A stretch of 64,000 bases of DNA from Komagataella phaffii GS115 (GCF_000027005.1 NC_012963.1:2108001-2172000); one strand, 5' to 3'; counted from the first letter of the stretch, positions 37,500-46,943 are shown. The notes: generated by a model not told the origin, from the sequence alone. Translations and numbers: made by a program.

Positions 37500-38855
37500 A
37501 TGTTCACGGTTATATCAGGCGGAACTTCAACGAACGAGCTGGTTAATCTTTTCGAATCCATATCCAACTCTGTGTCTTATATTCTGCCAATTAGTGATAA
37601 TGGTGGTTCAACATCTGAATTGATTCGTGTCATTGGAGGCCCGGCAATTGGAGATGTCAGATCTCGCATCACAAGGCTAATACCTAATCCTGTCTACAAG
37701 CACTTCTTCTCCTATCGGCTGCCAGAAGAAGAGCAACAAGCAGAAATTGAATGGAATGAAATAGTCAGTGGAACACATCAAGTATGGAAGAATATTGAAC
37801 TGCCTATCAAAGAGCTGATAAGGTCATTTTTGATCCATATTCATATGGAATTGCTTAAGAAATCAAGGCCTGGGGCTCGCAACTTTAACTTTGCTAAGGC
37901 TAGTATTGGCAATATGTTTTTAAGCGGCGCTAGATTATTTGTGGGATCCCTTGATTCTGCTATTGAACTGATGTTGAGGATTTGTAATATTCCACAGAAT
38001 ACCAGTATTTTGCCTTGTCTCAACACCAACTTTACCTACCATATCAGTGCTGTGCTGGAAGACGGCTCCATAATTACGGGCCAGTCTCAAATTTCCCACC
38101 CAATCAGCAAAACCGTCAAGGATCAAAATTTTGAAATTTCATCCACTAACGGTCAAAATACTCCCACTCCATCATCTCACACCGCATCGTCGTTCAACGA
38201 TTACCAGATGATCAGAAAACTTCTAATTGACAATCATGAACGTGATAATGAGAACGAGTTTGCTGTTCCTGTTTATACGCATCCCGAACTGACAAAATCT
38301 CAACTGCATTTTACTAAAGATGATTCCATCCCTCTCCCGTCTCCCATCCGACGGGTGTTTTATATTTCTCCTTACGGGGAAGAAGTCTTCCCTGTTGCAC
38401 AATCCAGAGTTATTAAGGCAGTTGATTCGGCTGAAACTGTTGTTTACTCAATTGGCTCGTTATTTACCAGTATAATCCCGGTGCTAATATTGCAAGGTAT
38501 GGGACAAGCTATTCTATCAAAGAAAAGGGGTAATAAAGTTCTTTTACTCAATGGTTCATACGATAGGGAAACTTTCACCATGACTGCGTTAGATTTCGTG
38601 AAGCATATACACGAAGCGCTGGACTATAGTATGTCGTTACAGAACGGAAAGCTATCGAAAACAAAACGCACAAAATACAGAGATTTTATCACTCATGTTT
38701 TCTATCCTGAGCAAGGAGAAATCTTGGTTGATGCTGATGAATTGGCGCAACATGGAATTAAAGGTGTACCAGTGAAAGGCCAGTCTACATACGATTTGGA
38801 TGACTTAGAGATGAAACTGTCCATCATTCACAACAAAGTGTTATTTACAAACTAA
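37500..38855 (+). CDS. CofD-like (UPF0052) protein similar to yeast YNL011C
   Basis: A 451-residue protein of the CofD/YvcK superfamily. The N-terminus FTVISGGTSTNELVNLF is a nucleotide-binding start, followed by LPISDNGGSTSELIRVIGG and GDVRSR, the family DNGGS...GD(I/V)R core. ASIGNMFLSGARLF near 138 matches the N-x-G region of CofD. Archaeal CofD makes coenzyme F420, which yeasts lack, and bacterial YvcK is a morphogenesis/carbon regulator; the fungal version has no established role. Length agrees with S. cerevisiae YNL011C (about 444). The ATG used lies directly after a TTG that would extend the frame by one codon. Confidence 0.78.
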   Translation: MFTVISGGTSTNELVNLFESISNSVSYILPISDNGGSTSELIRVIGGPAIGDVRSRITRLIPNPVYKHFFSYRLPEEEQQAEIEWNEIVSGTHQVWKNIELPIKELIRSFLIHIHMELLKKSRPGARNFNFAKASIGNMFLSGARLFVGSLDSAIELMLRICNIPQNTSILPCLNTNFTYHISAVLEDGSIITGQSQISHPISKTVKDQNFEISSTNGQNTPTPSSHTASSFNDYQMIRKLLIDNHERDNENEFAVPVYTHPELTKSQLHFTKDDSIPLPSPIRRVFYISPYGEEVFPVAQSRVIKAVDSAETVVYSIGSLFTSIIPVLILQGMGQAILSKKRGNKVLLLNGSYDRETFTMTALDFVKHIHEALDYSMSLQNGKLSKTKRTKYRDFITHVFYPEQGEILVDADELAQHGIKGVPVKGQSTYDLDDLEMKLSIIHNKVLFTN

Positions 38856-39087
38856 CTACAAGGCATGTCATCAGTCGATCCATCTAATAAGGCCATCTCA
38901 TCTTCGTCCATTTCGTCCCTACATAATTAATAATACCCTCTATATAATAATCGAGCAGTGGCCCCAACCCTGACCGGACCCCAGATTACATTGAAATTTT
39001 TAGCGTCCCAACACCAGATAAAGCTTCGTATGACATGACCAATGGAAAATGATAAGTTTCTAATACACTAAAAGCCATCATCACAAA

Positions 39088-39630
39088 ATGGTTCTTTGGT
39101 ACAAGAATCAGCACATATTCAATCATGATTTTACCACTGTATCGCTTGCTTACCTGAACCGGTATCCTAATCCGTATTCCACTCACGTTCTATCGATAGA
39201 CACTCTCAACAGACATATTGACAAAGATGGCAAACTACACCAAACGAAACTTATCACCAAGACCGGAAGACTACCACAGTGGGTAAAGCCCTTTCTGGGC
39301 AAGATCTCTCATTCTAACATTTTGGAAATGACTGAGATCGACCCTGTGTCTCAGACAATGAATACGTACACCCGAAATTTGGACCATACAAGGATCATTC
39401 GGATTGAAGAATACACAACCTTCCAATATGACAAAGAATGTCAAACCACCACATGCAAGAGTAAAGTTAAGTTTTCCAGCGGATTCAGAGGATTTGGGGT
39501 CAAGAATCGTATTGAAAAATGGTCACATAGTAAATTTGATGAGAATATTAGTAAGTCCAGGCAAGGGTTGAAATTTGTCATGGAGAACATCAAGTACAGG
39601 TTGAATAATAGAACCTTGTCCAATATTTAA
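39088..39630 (+). CDS. PRELI/MSF1-family lipid carrier (Ups2/Ups3-like)
   Basis: Intermembrane-space lipid transfer protein of mitochondria. The 180 residues form one PRELI domain: FNHDFTTVSLAYLNRYPNPYSTHVLSID at the start, the TKLITKTGRLPQW motif near 52 and a C-terminal amphipathic helix region. Ups1 moves phosphatidic acid and Ups2 phosphatidylserine, each with Mdm35. The length is nearest Ups3 (179) or a short Ups2; I cannot separate them by eye. Confidence 0.78.
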   Translation: MVLWYKNQHIFNHDFTTVSLAYLNRYPNPYSTHVLSIDTLNRHIDKDGKLHQTKLITKTGRLPQWVKPFLGKISHSNILEMTEIDPVSQTMNTYTRNLDHTRIIRIEEYTTFQYDKECQTTTCKSKVKFSSGFRGFGVKNRIEKWSHSKFDENISKSRQGLKFVMENIKYRLNNRTLSNI

Positions 39631-39689
39631 GTTATGTATATATATGGTTAATCAAAAACTGCAGACTAAAATGAAATGGTAGGACAATT

Positions 39690-42041
39690 CTAAGCAAAAC
39701 TCAAGTTCCAGCCTAATTTCTTAACAATTTCGTACCAGTCGATATTCTTGCTTCCTGTGGGATTCATCATCCAGACCTGTTCCATGATAATCTTTGTTCG
39801 TTCCACATTCCCATACCGATATCGATCCAGGTATTCGTCAAACTTATCTCTGACCAATTTACGATCCTTTTTAGTACAGCAATTCATTCCGCATATGAAC
39901 AATGGGAAACAGAGACAACTTTCTACGGGAGAATTGAGAACATGGTCCAAGTACTGGGACATCTCGCATACCAGTAACTGAATGGGCAATGAAGTCGCAG
40001 GATTTTTCAATACTGACTGCTGTACATGAAGTTTAGCAGCAAGCTGAAAAACTTGAAACAATGATAGTTGCAAGTTCAAGTCTTTAGACGGCAATGTCCG
40101 TAAAAACTCCATATTAGGGTGGCAGTCATCAATGCGTTTCAGTATATCATTTGCCTTTGTATTGATATACGAAAGAGCCTCATGGCGACTTTCAAACTCA
40201 GCTGCAACACTTTCATCAGATGTACTTCCGGATGTTGAGGAAGTTCCAGGAATGTCTGTAGCATAATCAAATTCTGGAGAATCCAAACTGTTTGCGTGTC
40301 CCAAATATTGATTAGTTAGAGTATTGGTGGTTCGTTTCAGTAAGTGTTTAACTTCAGTGGCCAAACTACTGATTTCGGCAATAATTTGAAATAATGGTTT
40401 TGATATTCCATGAAGTGGGTCTAATCCGAACTTACTGAAATTGACGACCCTGGCGTATTCCTCTAAAGAAAAGAGTAATCCTCTTTCACTTGCACTGCTA
40501 GTCAGAATGTCGTGATAGGCCATATTTGCTATCAACCAATGCTGACTTTGAGACTCGTTGAAGCTACTCAAACCACCGTTGCGTTTCACCAACCTCGCCG
40601 CTTGTTCCAAATAACTTCCCCAGTTTTTTACGTCTCCTTTACATATTTCAGCACCACATATTATCAGCAAGCTAGCTAGTCGCATATTGACACGATTGTG
40701 CCTTGAAAGCCATTTGGTGGCCGTGTTCTCTGGTTCTGTATTGTTCTCGTTAATCTTGGTATCGCTTATGTACTTTAGAGCCTTGTCCACATATACGTTA
40801 CCCCTAGCTTGGTGGTGATTTCCCATGTGAAAAGAGGACCAAGCCAAAATTCCATATAGGCATCCCAAATCGTAATGTGCCATGGGTAAGAAGATTTTCA
40901 AATAAAGATTCTCGTTCTCAGGAACAATCGATATTATTCTCGACAGTCTACGCTTGAAATAATCATAGTACATGATATCCTGTGAGTTCAAGACACTTAA
41001 AGTAGTAGTCGCAATCAAGGACGGATTGTCTATGATTTCTAAATGGTTGTGTGGTTGTGTGGAGTTAGCAAACTGATTTTTATTTTCCTCTAGTAGCTCG
41101 ACTCGGTTGCTCTCATATAGTGGTCTGTATTGGCTGTTGTTTTCAACATTGTGATTATTATTGTGGGTATGATGATGATGATTAACATTATTCGAAAAGT
41201 CAATGTCCTTGCTCATTTCAGCTTCGAACTCTTGTTGATAAGTGGGCAAAAACTCGCTATCCAGATGTAGATCAGGCAGGTCGTGCAATGAAGTCCCAGC
41301 TTCTCCGTTTTCAATATTTGGAGATTTCATCATAAATGGAGAAAAGGGAAATTGGTTGCTGAATTGAGAAAATAGATCATGTATGGAGTGTGACTTGTGG
41401 AGAGAATTTGGTGAGTCAACATGATCTGTATGTGGAATATGAGATGGTTGCGATGCGCTAGCTAAAGGCACCCCGGTGAATTCTTCTGATAAGGGCATTT
41501 CGGGTGCCAACGGTGTCAAAGGGTTAAATACAACTTTGTTCTGTTTATTTGAAGATGACTTGGGGCGTTTTTTGTTTCGCCGTCTGCATTTGTATTCCTC
41601 TTCCATAACTAGTATTTCTGATTTGATGCGCTTGGTCTCCTCAGGTGTCATAGTATCGTTTAGGTACTTGCAAGGCCTGTTCAGTCTGGCACAATCTCCA
41701 CATATTGGTTTCGACTCATCACATCTCTTCTTTCGAACTTTGCAGGTTACACATCCATTCCTAGACCGTTTTTTCAGCGAAATAGAATCAGCGTTCTCGA
41801 TTAACAAGTGCTCTTCCATTTTCTGCGTTTTTGCAAACGCCTTCGAAGGTTTCTTAACCTTTTGCGGTTTCTCTTTGAACTGGAAAGTTACCAGCATGTT
41901 GTACCAGATTAGATTAGGAGGCTTCCAAAAAAGCAGATAGAATTTGGGAAAGTCGCGAAACCAATAAAAAGGAGAAACGGCCCAGCATGCGTGGGGCATT
42001 CGAACGCACCTTGAGAAAGGGGAAATTGAGCATTGGGTCAT
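39690..42041 (-). CDS. Zn2Cys6 transcription factor (Lys14/Uga3-like region)
   Basis: A fungal binuclear-cluster regulator. The zinc cluster reads RNGCVTCKVRKKRC...CGDCARLNRPC, with spacing C2C6C6C2C6C. A long acidic/His/Asn-rich linker follows, and the C-terminal half resembles the fungal TF-2 domain (MAYHDILTSSASERGLLFS). The cluster wording is nearest to my memory of Lys14 (about 790 residues, lysine biosynthesis), but Uga3-type factors share these features. The frame offers ATGs at 42041, 41897 and 41819. The one at 41819 (before EEHLLIEN) puts the cluster near the N-terminus and may be the real start; the full frame is given here. Confidence 0.7.
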   Translation of the reverse strand: MTQCSISPFSRCVRMPHACWAVSPFYWFRDFPKFYLLFWKPPNLIWYNMLVTFQFKEKPQKVKKPSKAFAKTQKMEEHLLIENADSISLKKRSRNGCVTCKVRKKRCDESKPICGDCARLNRPCKYLNDTMTPEETKRIKSEILVMEEEYKCRRRNKKRPKSSSNKQNKVVFNPLTPLAPEMPLSEEFTGVPLASASQPSHIPHTDHVDSPNSLHKSHSIHDLFSQFSNQFPFSPFMMKSPNIENGEAGTSLHDLPDLHLDSEFLPTYQQEFEAEMSKDIDFSNNVNHHHHTHNNNHNVENNSQYRPLYESNRVELLEENKNQFANSTQPHNHLEIIDNPSLIATTTLSVLNSQDIMYYDYFKRRLSRIISIVPENENLYLKIFLPMAHYDLGCLYGILAWSSFHMGNHHQARGNVYVDKALKYISDTKINENNTEPENTATKWLSRHNRVNMRLASLLIICGAEICKGDVKNWGSYLEQAARLVKRNGGLSSFNESQSQHWLIANMAYHDILTSSASERGLLFSLEEYARVVNFSKFGLDPLHGISKPLFQIIAEISSLATEVKHLLKRTTNTLTNQYLGHANSLDSPEFDYATDIPGTSSTSGSTSDESVAAEFESRHEALSYINTKANDILKRIDDCHPNMEFLRTLPSKDLNLQLSLFQVFQLAAKLHVQQSVLKNPATSLPIQLLVCEMSQYLDHVLNSPVESCLCFPLFICGMNCCTKKDRKLVRDKFDEYLDRYRYGNVERTKIIMEQVWMMNPTGSKNIDWYEIVKKLGWNLSFA

Positions 42042-42107
42042 CGAGACCCTAGTCTGATCTGTTCATTTTGAGACATTTGTGGAAACTCATGTGGGTTCTT
42101 TGTATCC

Positions 42108-42638
42108 TTAAGTAGCTGTTGCTTCGTTTTCCGAGTCGCTAGATTCGTTGTTTATGACGACCTCTGACACCCTAATCCCTTCATGATCACTTTCTTCAAA
42201 AGGATCTTCATCCAACGGCACGCATGGGGAAATTCTGGAATTGACAACGTTATGGCCCGTACTAGAATGGCGACGCAAAATTCTGTTCAATCTTACAGAT
42301 TTGGCTTGCTGATGCTGAGAAGCAAATAGATCTTGATTCCACACAAATCCCTGGCTTTCTTGAAGTCCCATTATAAACGTAGGAGGTTGGTTAAAGCAAT
42401 ATGACACTTCGTATACAGAGTGCGTTTCATTAGACATCATTGAAGTCGACAAAAACGATCTCCGGCGACCCCACGGGGATGTTGGTAACGAAGGACGACG
42501 TTTAAACTTGAAGTCACTCTCTGTGGGGATGTCACAAGATTCTCTTCTCATTGATAAAGACTTGCTGCGAAGTTTGGTGTGCGTTTCACCAGGTTTGTGT
42601 TTGTCGGCATCTTTCATTTTGGAGTCTTTATGGGACAT
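42108..42638 (-). CDS. Small Ser/Arg-rich protein of unknown function
   Basis: I do not recognise this 176-residue protein. It has basic, Ser-rich patches with likely kinase sites (LRSKSLSMRRES, KRRPSLPTSPWGRRRS). A conserved-looking core lies in the middle (QGFVWNQDLFASQHQQ, about residue 95-110), and the C-terminus is acidic with LDEDPFEESDHE. The core wording suggests a short functional motif shared by fungal regulators, but I cannot name the family. It sits between the Zn2Cys6 factor and NOP56, all on the minus strand. Confidence 0.65.
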   Translation of the reverse strand: MSHKDSKMKDADKHKPGETHTKLRSKSLSMRRESCDIPTESDFKFKRRPSLPTSPWGRRRSFLSTSMMSNETHSVYEVSYCFNQPPTFIMGLQESQGFVWNQDLFASQHQQAKSVRLNRILRRHSSTGHNVVNSRISPCVPLDEDPFEESDHEGIRVSEVVINNESSDSENEATAT

Positions 42639-42903
42639 TTTCCGAACTTATTTAGCAATTGCGGTCTTTAAGAGATAGTTGCACAAGAGTTACTCAGAAT
42701 GCACTGCCGGATTGATTAGATTAGGTAAATTCACAAATTGTCGCGGCATTGCACTCAAGTTGTGTGTCATATCACAAGTGAGTTGAAAACATACTCCAAT
42801 GAGAATGCCTTCGAAGACAGAGCTGCTCAATTCTACGACGACTGAACTCTTGTCACCAATTAATTCTACATAACAACTAAGTATACATAAACATGCAATC
42901 TGT

Positions 42904-44394
42904 TCAAGCCTTCTTCTTCTTCTTTTTCTTCTCCTCTTTATCTTCATCGGCTTTCCTCTTCTTATCCTTCTTTTCCTTCTTTTCCTTTTTGTCCTTCTTT
43001 TCTTTCTTGTCCTTCTTTTCCTTCTTGTCCTTCTTCTCCTTAACCGGCTGGACAGAGTCTTCCTCTTCGATGATGTCAGATTTGCTAGATCCGAGCAATT
43101 GCAAAGCCTCGGCAATAGCATCGATGTTCTTTCTTGGAGGCACTCCGGTGTCGTAAAACGCCAATCTGTCCTCAACTTGCTTCTTCAAAACGGTACCAAA
43201 CACATTGGATGGCTCATCAGAGTAGTTATCGATTCTGGAGGCAATGGAACATTTGTTGGCCAAGTATCGGGAGATACGTCCCTTGTTTTTAGCACTGGCC
43301 TTTCCGATGAAACTAGAATGGTAGATCAATCCGTACTTAGGCGTATTACCCTTGGTCTTTAAGGCTCTGAAAAGCGCTTTCTCGGCACCTAGAATTTGAA
43401 CGGTCGAAGCAGCTTGCTTGGACAAATTGGTCAGAGATCCAGAGTGTGAAATCAGTCTAGCTCCGATGACCTCACCGATCAGCTCTGAAAGATTAGGAGC
43501 AACCGAATGCATCTTATCGGTCAAATACTTGTACAGCTGTTTGCGGTATTCAGTGATAGAAACAACTCTTTGGGCAAAAGTGGAGATGTTCAGCATATCA
43601 AGGTCACTGATGTCTTGACCCATTGAAATTCTTGCAGCATCGATGACCTTTTGAGCAACTCCAGCATCATCATTAACAAACTGTGCAACGTCATGCAAGG
43701 AATCATTGTCTAAGGAAGCCTTGTCTTTGATAAACAAAGCTAATCTGGCATACTCATAGTTGTCTGGGACAATCTTTGCAAGCTCAGGGAAATGCCATCC
43801 ATACCACTCCTTAACTCTCATAGCAAATGTATTTATGTCCTTGTCCAATTGGTCTAATAAAGCAATAGCCTGGATGATGTGGTTGTCGTTCTTTTGTACG
43901 GAGAACTTCACCTTAGCTCTGGAGTAAGCGTGACCAAGACCAAGCTGAGCACGCTCGATATCACCCTCTTGCAACTGTTTCAAAAGGTTGAATCCAAAAG
44001 TTCTAATGCCTCGCAAGAGGTCTTGAACAATCTCGTTAGAGTGACACTCCACATGAGGGAAAATTTCCTTGATGGAAGGACCCAAGTTCTTGTCGGAAAT
44101 ACCGAGGCCAATGGTCTCCTTAGAACTGCCACTTGGAAGGTTTAACTCTAAGACAGATTTCAGGTAGTCGGACACAAGACCTTCAGAGATGTCGTTAGCA
44201 TTCTCTAAAGCCTGGGCAGCACCTTTGAATGGGGCAAAAGAAACAAGTTCTACCATCTTCTTGAACAAACTTGAGCTTTTAGCAGCCTCCTGGACTTCCT
44301 TTAATCTTGCTCCAATATCATCCTGTTGCAGTTTGACTTTGAATACAGCGTATCCAGTAGCCTCTTCAAACAACAAATAGTCGATTCCGCCCAT
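42904..44394 (-). CDS. NOP56: Nop56, box C/D snoRNP core protein
   Basis: Core subunit of box C/D snoRNPs that guide rRNA 2'-O-methylation and pre-rRNA processing in the nucleolus. The 496 residues align with S. cerevisiae Nop56 (504) nearly throughout: IDYLLFEEATGYAVFKVKLQ at the start, the coiled-coil/Nop domain with GHAYSRAKVKFSVQKNDNHI, and GARLISHSGSLTNLSKQAAS near 311. The C-terminal 60 residues are a KKD/KKE repeat typical of Nop56/Nop58; Nop58 differs at the N-terminus. The promoter carries RRPE and PAC boxes. Confidence 0.97.
   Translation of the reverse strand: MGGIDYLLFEEATGYAVFKVKLQQDDIGARLKEVQEAAKSSSLFKKMVELVSFAPFKGAAQALENANDISEGLVSDYLKSVLELNLPSGSSKETIGLGISDKNLGPSIKEIFPHVECHSNEIVQDLLRGIRTFGFNLLKQLQEGDIERAQLGLGHAYSRAKVKFSVQKNDNHIIQAIALLDQLDKDINTFAMRVKEWYGWHFPELAKIVPDNYEYARLALFIKDKASLDNDSLHDVAQFVNDDAGVAQKVIDAARISMGQDISDLDMLNISTFAQRVVSITEYRKQLYKYLTDKMHSVAPNLSELIGEVIGARLISHSGSLTNLSKQAASTVQILGAEKALFRALKTKGNTPKYGLIYHSSFIGKASAKNKGRISRYLANKCSIASRIDNYSDEPSNVFGTVLKKQVEDRLAFYDTGVPPRKNIDAIAEALQLLGSSKSDIIEEEDSVQPVKEKKDKKEKKDKKEKKDKKEKKEKKDKKRKADEDKEEKKKKKKKA
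42912..43042 (-). repeat. Lys/Glu/Asp repeat tract in the NOP56 tail
   Basis: Tandem KKEKKDK-type codons (TTC/CTT-rich on the plus strand) encode the charged tail. The same strand in another frame gives an Arg-rich open frame (42690-43175) that is an artefact of the repeat. Confidence 0.8.
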
Positions 44395-44455
44395 TCTTTG
44401 TATGTTTAGTTGTCAATCTCAGACCAGATGGTAATGGCTAATGTGTGAGAAATAA

Positions 44456-44466
44456 AAAAATTTTCA
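44456..44466 (-). promoter_or_regulatory. RRPE box of NOP56
   Basis: The minus strand reads TGAAAATTTTT, the ribosomal-RNA-processing element, 62 bp upstream of the NOP56 ATG. Confidence 0.55.
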
Positions 44467-44522
44467 GCGTGTGCAACTCAGATGAAAAATTATTTCGAGA
44501 GGAAACTAGTAAAGCTTTGTAA

Positions 44523-44530
44523 GATGAGAT
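44523..44530 (+). promoter_or_regulatory. PAC box of NOP56
   Basis: GATGAGAT, the core of the polymerase A and C element, about 130 bp upstream of NOP56. Its pairing with RRPE is usual for ribosome-biogenesis genes. Confidence 0.5.
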
Positions 44531-44686
44531 AAGACGATACGAGCTAGAATACGAAAGAAGGACTCCAGAGACTTACTCTTTGGAAAAGAAAAAGCGTCAT
44601 ATGTTATCCAGATTGAAGATCATCTGGTTTTGTAGGGCTTCATATTTTTGAGGTACAACTTGTTTCTCTGCTGGATACTTACTCAA

Positions 44687-45445
44687 TTAAAGGTACAACC
44701 CTGGTCTATTCAAGGATTTCTTACGATTCAAATCAACATGCACCACTTGGCCCAGCAAAGAGGTACAAGCGTTCAATCCATTCTCATTGAGCCTTTCGTA
44801 ATCAATGGGACCATCACCATCTAATAGTAGGGCGACCATATCTTTGTGTAGAGTCTTTCCAGTGGAAAGAAGACTTGCTGCTATTCCTGTAACAAAACTA
44901 GGCGGCTTCAATTGAGCAATCTGCTTCAGTTTTGGATCTAACTCTGAGTCTTGTTTGGTGGCAAGCTTTGCTAAAAGTTCGTTTTCTAGCTGGGAACTGC
45001 CCAAGACAAGGATCTGTTTACTGTTCAAATGGACTAGGAGAAATTTGGCCAGGACGTTGTATGTGTAAATGTTGGCAAATAGCGGAACTGATACCAGCAG
45101 AACGTTTTGGTTGTTATTGTTGACTGTTCGATAGACTGTGATTGTTTTGGGCTCAAAAACAGACTGTTTGTTGATTTGGTACAATTGCTCGTCCTCATGG
45201 AAATCGTCATCATCATTCTTGGAATTTGACGAGTTGTAATCGATACTAATTGTTGCATATTCGGTCAGTTTGTCGAAGGAGTTTAGAATGGTGTTGAAGT
45301 TAGAGTTGCCAATGATCAGGAATTGATTATGAGTGGGAGTCTCAATTTGGGAGTAACTCAAAACAGGCTCAATTGGCAATTCATCTTCTAGTTCTTCAGC
45401 CAGCTCATGGCGTGGAATTGTCTCAGCCCAGGGCTTAATGAGCAT
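44687..45445 (-). CDS. PBA1: Proteasome assembly chaperone Pba1 (Poc1)
   Basis: Pairs with Pba2 to guide alpha-ring assembly of the 20S proteasome. From the ATG at 45445 the product is 252 residues and starts MLIKPWAETIPRHEL, like the Saccharomyces start MLFKQW; a 25-residue upstream extension to an ATG at 45520 looks less natural. LKPPSFVTGIAASLLS near 187 matches the recalled LQPPEFITGF segment. The C-terminus is Leu-Tyr-Leu, a hydrophobic-Tyr-X (HbYX) tail by which Pba1-Pba2 docks in the alpha-ring pockets. It diverges from YKE2 over 140 bp. Confidence 0.78.
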   Translation of the reverse strand: MLIKPWAETIPRHELAEELEDELPIEPVLSYSQIETPTHNQFLIIGNSNFNTILNSFDKLTEYATISIDYNSSNSKNDDDDFHEDEQLYQINKQSVFEPKTITVYRTVNNNNQNVLLVSVPLFANIYTYNVLAKFLLVHLNSKQILVLGSSQLENELLAKLATKQDSELDPKLKQIAQLKPPSFVTGIAASLLSTGKTLHKDMVALLLDGDGPIDYERLNENGLNACTSLLGQVVHVDLNRKKSLNRPGLYL

Positions 45446-45585
45446 CTTGGATAAACAGTGGAACGGTACTTTTAGAGACAACTGGAAATCCTCCCTATCC
45501 GTGGCAAATCGCGCGCCCATAAAAAGTATTTGGTTCCTACGTTTGACATCTCAAGTTTCACCACTCATTTTTGATCAGCAAAGAA

Positions 45586-45933
45586 ATGTCTCAAAAAAAC
45601 CTAGAAGATATCAGTTTGAGATTCAGCAAACTGCAGAATGAGCTCAATGATTTGATTAAAGCTCGTCAACAATTGGAGACTCAGTATCAAGAAAACAAAA
45701 TTGTCAAGGAGGAATTTGCCAAATTGGACGAATCATCCACAGTCTTCAAGCTAATAGGCCCAGTGTTAGTGCCTCAAGATTTTAATGAAGCTGATATTAA
45801 CGTGAAGAAGCGGATAGAATTTATTGAAAACGAGATAAAAAAGGTGGAAGGAAACATTCAAGATCACCAAAAGAATCTGGAGACTACGAGAGACGAACTG
45901 ATAACATTGAGGACTCAGCAAACCCAAACTTAA
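45586..45933 (+). CDS. YKE2: Prefoldin subunit 6 (Yke2)
   Basis: A beta-type prefoldin subunit that hands unfolded actin and tubulin to the CCT chaperonin. The 115 residues form two coiled-coil helices around a beta hairpin: LQNELNDLIKARQQLETQYQ, ENKIVKEEFAKLDESSTVFKL and IGPVLVPQ. These align closely with S. cerevisiae Yke2 (114). The open frame extends five codons upstream to a TTG; the ATG before SQKNLED is used. The neighbouring divergent PBA1 is also an assembly chaperone. Confidence 0.93.
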   Translation: MSQKNLEDISLRFSKLQNELNDLIKARQQLETQYQENKIVKEEFAKLDESSTVFKLIGPVLVPQDFNEADINVKKRIEFIENEIKKVEGNIQDHQKNLETTRDELITLRTQQTQT

Positions 45934-46008
45934 CCTGGGCTTTATACAAATTATAAAACATTTAGCATAATCATGATACCCTCTTTTTAATTTATGTATC
46001 TATCAACC

Positions 46009-46707
46009 TTATCCACGAACCAACTGACTTTTAATCAAGTTGACAGTACTCATCAAGGTAAATCCTCCCCATTCTTCAACGGAGTTATAAGCATAGCCAA
46101 GGGACTCAATTTCGTCCAACCGCTTTGTGACAAAATCTATTGTGTGAGCAAACCCTTCAGATGTATCTTTTAGCATGCACAGCTCGCCTTGCACGTATAC
46201 TGTCGACAAGGCAAGCCTTTTGGAATACCATGCAAAATCATTCGAACGGTCACCGGCGTAGAATGAAATATCGTCAGACAAGTTGTGCAATTCGGCCATT
46301 GAAGCCACCATATTTGATGGAAGTATCATATAAGAAAGAGCTTCGTGTAGATGGTCTATAATGGGAGCATTACCTAGTAGTCTTTTGGTGACCAGATGCT
46401 TTAACTTGCTTGTCTCACTTTTCAAAGTGCTTAGATGTTCGAGTTCGAGAGTGAGATTCTGTCTTTGGGATAAAAGGTGGTGGTTTATCAATGACATGAC
46501 AGGATCTGAATGCCCATTCATCTTGAAAACACTGACAAAGCCGTTGTTAGAATAGCCCAAATCCAAAAGGGCATTCTGAATGGAACGGTCTGAAAACCCA
46601 TATTTCGGAACAAATTTACTCAAAGCATGTGATAATATGCGTATCTCCGGTTTAGCCAAATCTAGCAATGGACGAGAATGAACTGAATGATACAATCTTT
46701 TGAACAT
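46009..46707 (-). CDS. COQ9: Coq9, ubiquinone biosynthesis lipid-binding protein
   Basis: Mitochondrial matrix protein of the CoQ synthome that presents lipid intermediates to Coq7. From the ATG at 46707 the protein is 232 residues and begins with an Arg/His/Ser-rich presequence (MFKRLYHSVHSRPLL). A longer frame to an ATG at 46869 would bury this presequence, so it is rejected. The family body is clear: LSHALSKFVPKYGFSDRSI near 28 and the later segment SDDISFYAGDRSNDFAWYSKRLALS. It is convergent with YKE2. Confidence 0.87.
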   Translation of the reverse strand: MFKRLYHSVHSRPLLDLAKPEIRILSHALSKFVPKYGFSDRSIQNALLDLGYSNNGFVSVFKMNGHSDPVMSLINHHLLSQRQNLTLELEHLSTLKSETSKLKHLVTKRLLGNAPIIDHLHEALSYMILPSNMVASMAELHNLSDDISFYAGDRSNDFAWYSKRLALSTVYVQGELCMLKDTSEGFAHTIDFVTKRLDEIESLGYAYNSVEEWGGFTLMSTVNLIKSQLVRG

Positions 46708-46943
46708 TCTAGAGCAAGAGATGAGTATTCGGTTGGCCCCTCTCTCCGGATAAAGACTGATAGGGATTCGAAAAAAATCAAACGCGAAGAGTATATCAGG
46801 TGACTTGCAAGCTTCACCAAATTCATAATGATAGTTTGGTTGTTCACATATCGTGCGTGCGCCACCCATTTACGCTCTCACCCCCCAACCTGCTCACGTT
46901 TTTTGATCACAACATATCCACCTGACCTCCCCTATCCCAGATT

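Noticed and set aside
42690..43175. Arg/Lys-rich 161-residue frame overlapping NOP56
   Set aside because: It is another frame of the Lys/Glu repeat on the same strand, and NOP56 is certain. Biased repeats create long false frames.
46708..46869. 54-residue N-terminal extension of COQ9
   Set aside because: The downstream ATG starts with a typical mitochondrial presequence, which must be N-terminal to work.
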